A model generated the notes under the pieces. It was not told where the DNA came from. It saw only the letters and a list, made by a program, of their open reading frames with translations, and did no database searches. A stretch of DNA of 64,000 bases from Microbacterium sp. BH-3-3-3 (GTDB lineage: Bacteria; Actinomycetota; Actinomycetes; Actinomycetales; Microbacteriaceae), in assembly GCF_007679045.1 (NCBI RefSeq), contig NZ_VEFS01000001.1, positions 1,289,536-1,353,535 of the forward strand. The letters run 5' to 3'. Positions 60,523 through 64,000 of the stretch are shown here, one piece after another. Position numbers and translations under genes: made by a program. Position 1 is the first letter of the stretch, and each line of letters starts with the position of its first letter.

Positions 60523-61401
60523 ATGACCCGTGCCGACCTGGTGCAGGACGACGGCCGCGTCGACAGACTGTGGACCGGCGCGACCTGGAGCGAGGGACCG
60601 CTGTGGATCCCGACCACCCGCCGCCTTCGGTGGAGCGACATCCCGGGTGACCGCATCCTCGAGTGGGACTCCGCGAGTGACACCACGATCGTCCACCGCG
60701 AGGGCGTCGAGTTCACCAACGGACGCGTCCTCGACGCCGACGGCACCGTCGTGCAGTGCTCGCACGGGCGCCGCCGCCTCGAACGCGAGCTCCCCGATGG
60801 CTCTCTCGAAGAGATCGTCGCGCAGTGGGAGGGCAAGAGGCTCAACTCCCCCAACGACGTCGCGATCGCCCCCGACGGCTCGTACTGGTTCAGCGACCCC
60901 GACTACGGCATCCGTCAGGCGCACGAGGGCCACCTCGGCGAGCGCGAGTACGACGGTCGCTTTGTCTTCCGGTGGTCTGCGGCCGACGGCATCCGCCCCG
61001 TCATCACCGACATCGTGCAGCCGAACGGTCTGGCGTTCTCACCCGACGGATCGACCGTGTACGTCACTGACACCGCCATCGGCCTCGACGACGGGCCGGG
61101 GCACTGGATCCGCGCCTACGACGTGGTCGATGCCGGAGCGGGGGCCGAGAACGGCCGACATTTCGCCACCATCGATGACGGCATGCCCGACGGCATCGCG
61201 GTCGACGAACGGGGCCGGGTCTGGTCGTCTGCGGGCGACGGAGTGCACGTCTTCGATCCGGATGCCGCGGAGCTGCTGTTCCTGCCTGTCCCCGAACCCG
61301 TCGCCAACCTCTGCTTCGGGGGCGACGACGGCACCGACCTCTTCATCACGGCGACGACGAGCCTGTATCGCGTGCGCACGACGACCCGCGCGGCCATCTG
61401 A
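60523..61401 (+). CDS. SMP-30/gluconolactonase family protein
   Basis: This 292-residue six-bladed beta-propeller hydrolyses sugar lactones. Metal-binding and active-site segments are visible: TWSEGPLWIPTTRRLRWSDIPGDRILEWD (Glu at about 23), LNSPNDVAIAPDGSYWFSDPDYG (Asn near 111), QPNGLAFSPDGSTVYVTDTA (Asn near 169), and DGMPDGIAVDERGRVWSSAGDGVHVFDPD (Asp near 225). It is likely part of sugar acid metabolism. The frame is open for 57 further codons upstream, but ATG 60523 gives the normal family N-terminus. Confidence 0.92.
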   Translation: MTRADLVQDDGRVDRLWTGATWSEGPLWIPTTRRLRWSDIPGDRILEWDSASDTTIVHREGVEFTNGRVLDADGTVVQCSHGRRRLERELPDGSLEEIVAQWEGKRLNSPNDVAIAPDGSYWFSDPDYGIRQAHEGHLGEREYDGRFVFRWSAADGIRPVITDIVQPNGLAFSPDGSTVYVTDTAIGLDDGPGHWIRAYDVVDAGAGAENGRHFATIDDGMPDGIAVDERGRVWSSAGDGVHVFDPDAAELLFLPVPEPVANLCFGGDDGTDLFITATTSLYRVRTTTRAAI

Positions 61402-61432
61402 GGACAGCGCATCCCGCCCGACAATCGGCTCG

Positions 61433-61942
61433 TCACAGGTGCTGACGCACCAGGGCACGGCGCAACCCTTCGGCGCGCACGTCGTCCCATAGGGCCGCGC
61501 ACGCTCCATCCGGAATGCCCGTCGCGGCGTCGCACAGGTGGGATCGGACGGTCGCGGCGTCGAGAGAGACGGGGCAGACGACCACGGCGAGCGCGATCGA
61601 GTGCCCTCGCCGGCGCTCCGCACTCTGCAGCACCGTCTCGGCAGCCGCTTCGAGTCGGGGGCGTGCGTACTCCGCGTCGCGCGCGCACGCCACCGACACC
61701 ACGACCAGCACCCGGCGGTAGTCCGGACCCGAACTGAGCCGCTCATCGAGAAGAGCAAGCCGCTCGTGCGCCGCGTGCCGCAGATGGCGCCCGCGATGAG
61801 TGGAACGCAGATCGATCCCGTACAGCAGGGTCGACGGCGCCGTCCCGATGCCCGCGTCGATTCCGTCCCACGCGAGACCGCCACGGTCGCCTTCGACGCG
61901 CACTCCGGAGGTGAAACGGGTGATGAGGGTCAGTGCGCTCAT
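61433..61942 (-). CDS. Hypothetical protein, 169 residues
   Basis: I do not recognise a family. The product is soluble, with a beta-rich N-terminus (MSALTLITRFTSGVRVEGDRGGLAWDGIDAG), a central segment RRVLVVVSVACARDAEYARPRLEAAAETVL that could be a strand and helix, and a C-terminal stretch SIALAVVVCPVSLDAATVRSHLCDAATG. AGGAGG abuts the ATG directly, too close for normal use, while TAGGAC lies 6 bases upstream, so the start may be leaderless. It is convergent with the SMP-30 gene. Codon use looks like the neighbourhood, so it is probably real. Confidence 0.55.
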   Translation of the reverse strand: MSALTLITRFTSGVRVEGDRGGLAWDGIDAGIGTAPSTLLYGIDLRSTHRGRHLRHAAHERLALLDERLSSGPDYRRVLVVVSVACARDAEYARPRLEAAAETVLQSAERRRGHSIALAVVVCPVSLDAATVRSHLCDAATGIPDGACAALWDDVRAEGLRRALVRQHL

Positions 61943-62124
61943 CCTCCTGTCCTACGCGAGCCCGGGACGGAACGCTCGCGTCCTCACGGAATCCCTACGG
62001 TCGACCCCGGTTCGCTGACGGTCTGCTGACGGCGAGACCCTGTGATCCACCGGGCCGGGCGGCCGCGCGTATGGCTCTCGCGAGGATCGACGCGCGCGTG
62101 ATCCCGGCGACAGACGATGAGCGC

Positions 62125-62634
62125 ATGCGTTTCAACGATCGGGACTTCCCGCTGCGCGTGAACGGACCGTGGGGCTCCTACGAGCGGCGGTTCAGCGGCC
62201 ACGGACTGGTCGCCGAGCACCTCCGCATCCTTCCTCCGGACGGCGATGATCGCTCGCGCCTCGCGTGGCACCTGTCGGGCATCTGGCCGTACGTCGGCTT
62301 CCTCCTCGGCATCGCGGCCGCCGTCGCCGCCCATCACGTCGCATCCGTCGAGGTGAGCACGGCCATCGGTGCGATCGTGTGGCTCGCGCCCTGGGTGTGG
62401 ATGACCTGGCGCGCCCGCCCCTACGCCCGCCGCGTGCGCGACCAGTGGCGCCTGCAACACGCCTCGACCTGGCTCATCGAGCCGTCGGCTCTGCGGAATT
62501 CCGCGCGCAGATTGGATGCCGCCGGCACGGCCTCTTCTGCCACGCTGAAGCTCGTATGGTGCGAGGAGTACGACGCGTCACTTGATGCGAGCGCGCGCGA
62601 CACGAAAACCTTACATATGAACTCTTTTCGGTAG
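62125..62634 (+). CDS. Hypothetical two-helix membrane protein
   Basis: This 169-residue protein has a soluble N-terminus (MRFNDRDFPLRVNGPWGSYERRF), two membrane helices (about 50-70 and 77-95), then a basic loop and a C-terminal part. The last residues (DTKTLHMNSFR) are encoded by DNA of much lower G+C that seems to belong to the next promoter. I do not recognise a family. The start may also be ATG 62071; ATG 62125 has GACGAT 6 bases upstream as a weak leaderless promoter. Confidence 0.6.
   Translation: MRFNDRDFPLRVNGPWGSYERRFSGHGLVAEHLRILPPDGDDRSRLAWHLSGIWPYVGFLLGIAAAVAAHHVASVEVSTAIGAIVWLAPWVWMTWRARPYARRVRDQWRLQHASTWLIEPSALRNSARRLDAAGTASSATLKLVWCEEYDASLDASARDTKTLHMNSFR
62603..62630. promoter_or_regulatory. 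Candidate operator upstream of the GH43 gene
   Basis: CGAAAA (62603-62608) and TTTTCG (62625-62630) are inverted and about two helical turns apart, in a locally A/T-rich patch (TTACATATGAACT). Position 47-74 bases before the glycosidase start suggests a regulator site, perhaps LacI-type. It overlaps the end of the preceding gene. Confidence 0.35.
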
Positions 62635-62676
62635 GTCGCCCCCACCGATCGAACCGCGACGTCGAAGGAGACCGTC

Positions 62677-64000
62677 ATCAGCGCCACGCCGATCCTCCCC
62701 GGCTTCCATCCCGACCCCTCGATCTGCCGCGTCGGCGACGACTTCTACCTCATCACCTCGACCTTCGAGTACCTCCCGGGTGTTCCGGTCCACCACAGCC
62801 GTGACCTGGCGTCGTGGAGCGTGATCGGGCACGTCTTCGCCGACCGCGACCACCTCTCCTTTCCCTCGTCGGCGGGGAGCGCCGGCATCTTCGCCCCGAC
62901 GATCCGCCACCACGACGGCCGATTCTGGGTGATCACGACCGACATCAACACCGTCGGCGACGGGCAGCTGCTGACCTCCGCCGCTTCCCCCGAGGGGCCC
63001 TGGGGTCCACCGCTTCGCGTGCCCGGCGCCATCGGCATCGACCCCGACCTCTTCTGGGATGCCGACGGCACCTGCTACGTCACCTGGGCCACGGGCCGTG
63101 CCGACGCGCCGATCATGCAGGCGTCGGTCGACCTCGAGACCGGCGATCTGCTCTCCGAGCCCGCTCTCCTCTCCACCGGGAGCGGCCTCGCGCACCCCGA
63201 GGGACCGCACCTCCTGCGCCGCGGCGACTGGTACTACCTGCTCCTCGCCGAAGGCGGAACGGAGCGGGGGCACGCGGTGACCGTCGCTCGCTCCCGCGCC
63301 GCGACCGGACCATTCGTGTTCCATCCGGGCGATCCGATCCTCAGCCACCGCAGCTCGACCGACCCCGTGCAGAACACCGGCCACGCCGACCTCGTCGAGA
63401 CGGCGGATGGATGGAACATCGTCTACCTCGGAGTGCGACCCGTCGGACCCGGCCCGGGCTTCCACCTCAACGGCCGCGAGACCTTCCTCGCGAAGGTGTC
63501 GTGGGAGGACGACTGGCCCGTCGTCGACGAGAACCTCGACATCGCCCCGGTGTCGACCTCGTTCACCGACGACTTCTCCGCCGATCGTCTGGACCTGCGC
63601 TGGATCGCCCCCGGACGCCACCCCGGCGACTTCACGAGCGCGTCACCGCGCGGAGTCGTCATCGATCAACCGTCCGACGATCGGTATCGCTCCCTTCTCG
63701 CGACGCGAGTGCGCGATCAGCAGTGGGAAGCGCGAGCAGACGTCGAACCCGGCGACGCGCGCCTCGTCCTGCGCATGGACGAGGACCACTGGGTCGCCGT
63801 CGAGTGTCGGGACGGCCACGCGGTCGCCCACGCCACCGTCGGACCCTTCACGCAAGACCTCGGCGCGATCCCGCTCCCGGCGACGAGGCCCGCGACGCTC
63901 GCGCTGCGCTCCACTCTGCCCACCCCCGGACCACACGGCGGTACGCCCGTCGCCGACGACCTGCAGTTCGGCATCGTCACCGACGACGGGTTCGTCGAGA
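62677..64000 (+). CDS. Glycoside hydrolase family 43, partial at window end
   Basis: The frame is open to the end of the window (441 residues seen). The five-bladed GH43 catalytic domain shows base D13 in GFHPDPSI, the pKa-modulating D124 in GIDPDLFWD, and acid E175 in AHPEGPHLL. From about residue 296 a beta-sandwich domain follows, of the kind found in beta-xylosidases and arabinofuranosidases. It likely cuts xylan or arabinan side chains; without a signal peptide it would act inside the cell. GAAGGAGACCGTC precedes ATC (62677) where ATG is expected, and no canonical start exists between the upstream stop (62632) and residue 49. Confidence 0.85.
   Translation, partial: MSATPILPGFHPDPSICRVGDDFYLITSTFEYLPGVPVHHSRDLASWSVIGHVFADRDHLSFPSSAGSAGIFAPTIRHHDGRFWVITTDINTVGDGQLLTSAASPEGPWGPPLRVPGAIGIDPDLFWDADGTCYVTWATGRADAPIMQASVDLETGDLLSEPALLSTGSGLAHPEGPHLLRRGDWYYLLLAEGGTERGHAVTVARSRAATGPFVFHPGDPILSHRSSTDPVQNTGHADLVETADGWNIVYLGVRPVGPGPGFHLNGRETFLAKVSWEDDWPVVDENLDIAPVSTSFTDDFSADRLDLRWIAPGRHPGDFTSASPRGVVIDQPSDDRYRSLLATRVRDQQWEARADVEPGDARLVLRMDEDHWVAVECRDGHAVAHATVGPFTQDLGAIPLPATRPATLALRSTLPTPGPHGGTPVADDLQFGIVTDDGFVE

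Overview
The window reads as a chromosome segment of a high-GC actinobacterium, most likely Microbacteriaceae and probably Microbacterium. Third codon positions are strongly G/C. NucS takes the place of a MutS/MutL system, the sugar importer has no ATPase of its own, and about twenty genes start at or within a base or two of the expected transcription start (a TANNNT box 6-8 bases before the start codon), the leaderless arrangement well known in Actinobacteria. No rRNA, tRNA, CRISPR array, prophage or insertion sequence was seen.

Layout. 0-0.9 kb: a tandem intergenic repeat and a Phd/VapC-type toxin-antitoxin pair. 1-3 kb and 11.2-14.5 kb: molybdenum-cofactor and formate-dehydrogenase-like functions (mobA fused to a DUF6457 domain, moeA, fdhD, an FdhF/YdeP oxidoreductase). 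3.1-7.6 kb: acetyltransferase, DUF1990 protein and a sugar ABC importer. 7.8-11 kb: a six-gene overlapping Asp23/Gls24 envelope-stress operon. 14.5-22.5 kb: glycerate kinase, purL, two paralogous membrane proteins, DUF3253 and DUF2071 proteins, and a frameshifted secreted protein. 22.5-25.8 kb: glycine betaine/choline importer. 26-33.3 kb: chorismate mutase, AI-2E-type transporter, lactonase-like propeller, purA, Pr6Pr-type protein, lipoprotein cyclophilin, argG. 33.3-42.5 kb: a TetR / degenerate ABC ATPase / YhgE cassette bracketed by repeat arrays, then an OmpR-type two-component system divergent from a MacB-type ABC exporter. 42.5-48.9 kb: a complete Mrp Na+/H+ antiporter operon (A,C,D,E,F,G; A carries the B domain). 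48.9-56 kb: LacI regulator divergent from an MFS transporter with a perfect operator between them, nucS, HAD phosphatase, coiled-coil membrane protein and an MprF-like DUF2156 protein with a rhomboid-like N-terminus. 56-64 kb: cold-shock protein, GntR, a NarL-type two-component pair, GlsB, SMP-30 lactonase, two unknown proteins and a GH43 glycosidase cut by the window end.

Themes. Stress and envelope physiology is prominent: Asp23 operon, betaine uptake, Mrp antiporter, YhgE cassette, MprF-like protein, GlsB and Csp. Regulation is visible in the DNA: an 11-base direct repeat before the response-regulator-linked exporter, a LacI palindrome in a shared promoter region, and short leaderless upstream reading frames before moeA and fdhD. 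The most structured non-coding signal is a family of 25-base hairpin elements in four intergenic arrays whose stems covary. Two genes (ABC ATPase near 40.97 kb, GH43 near 62.68 kb) have good ribosome-binding sites followed by ACG and ATC instead of ATG.
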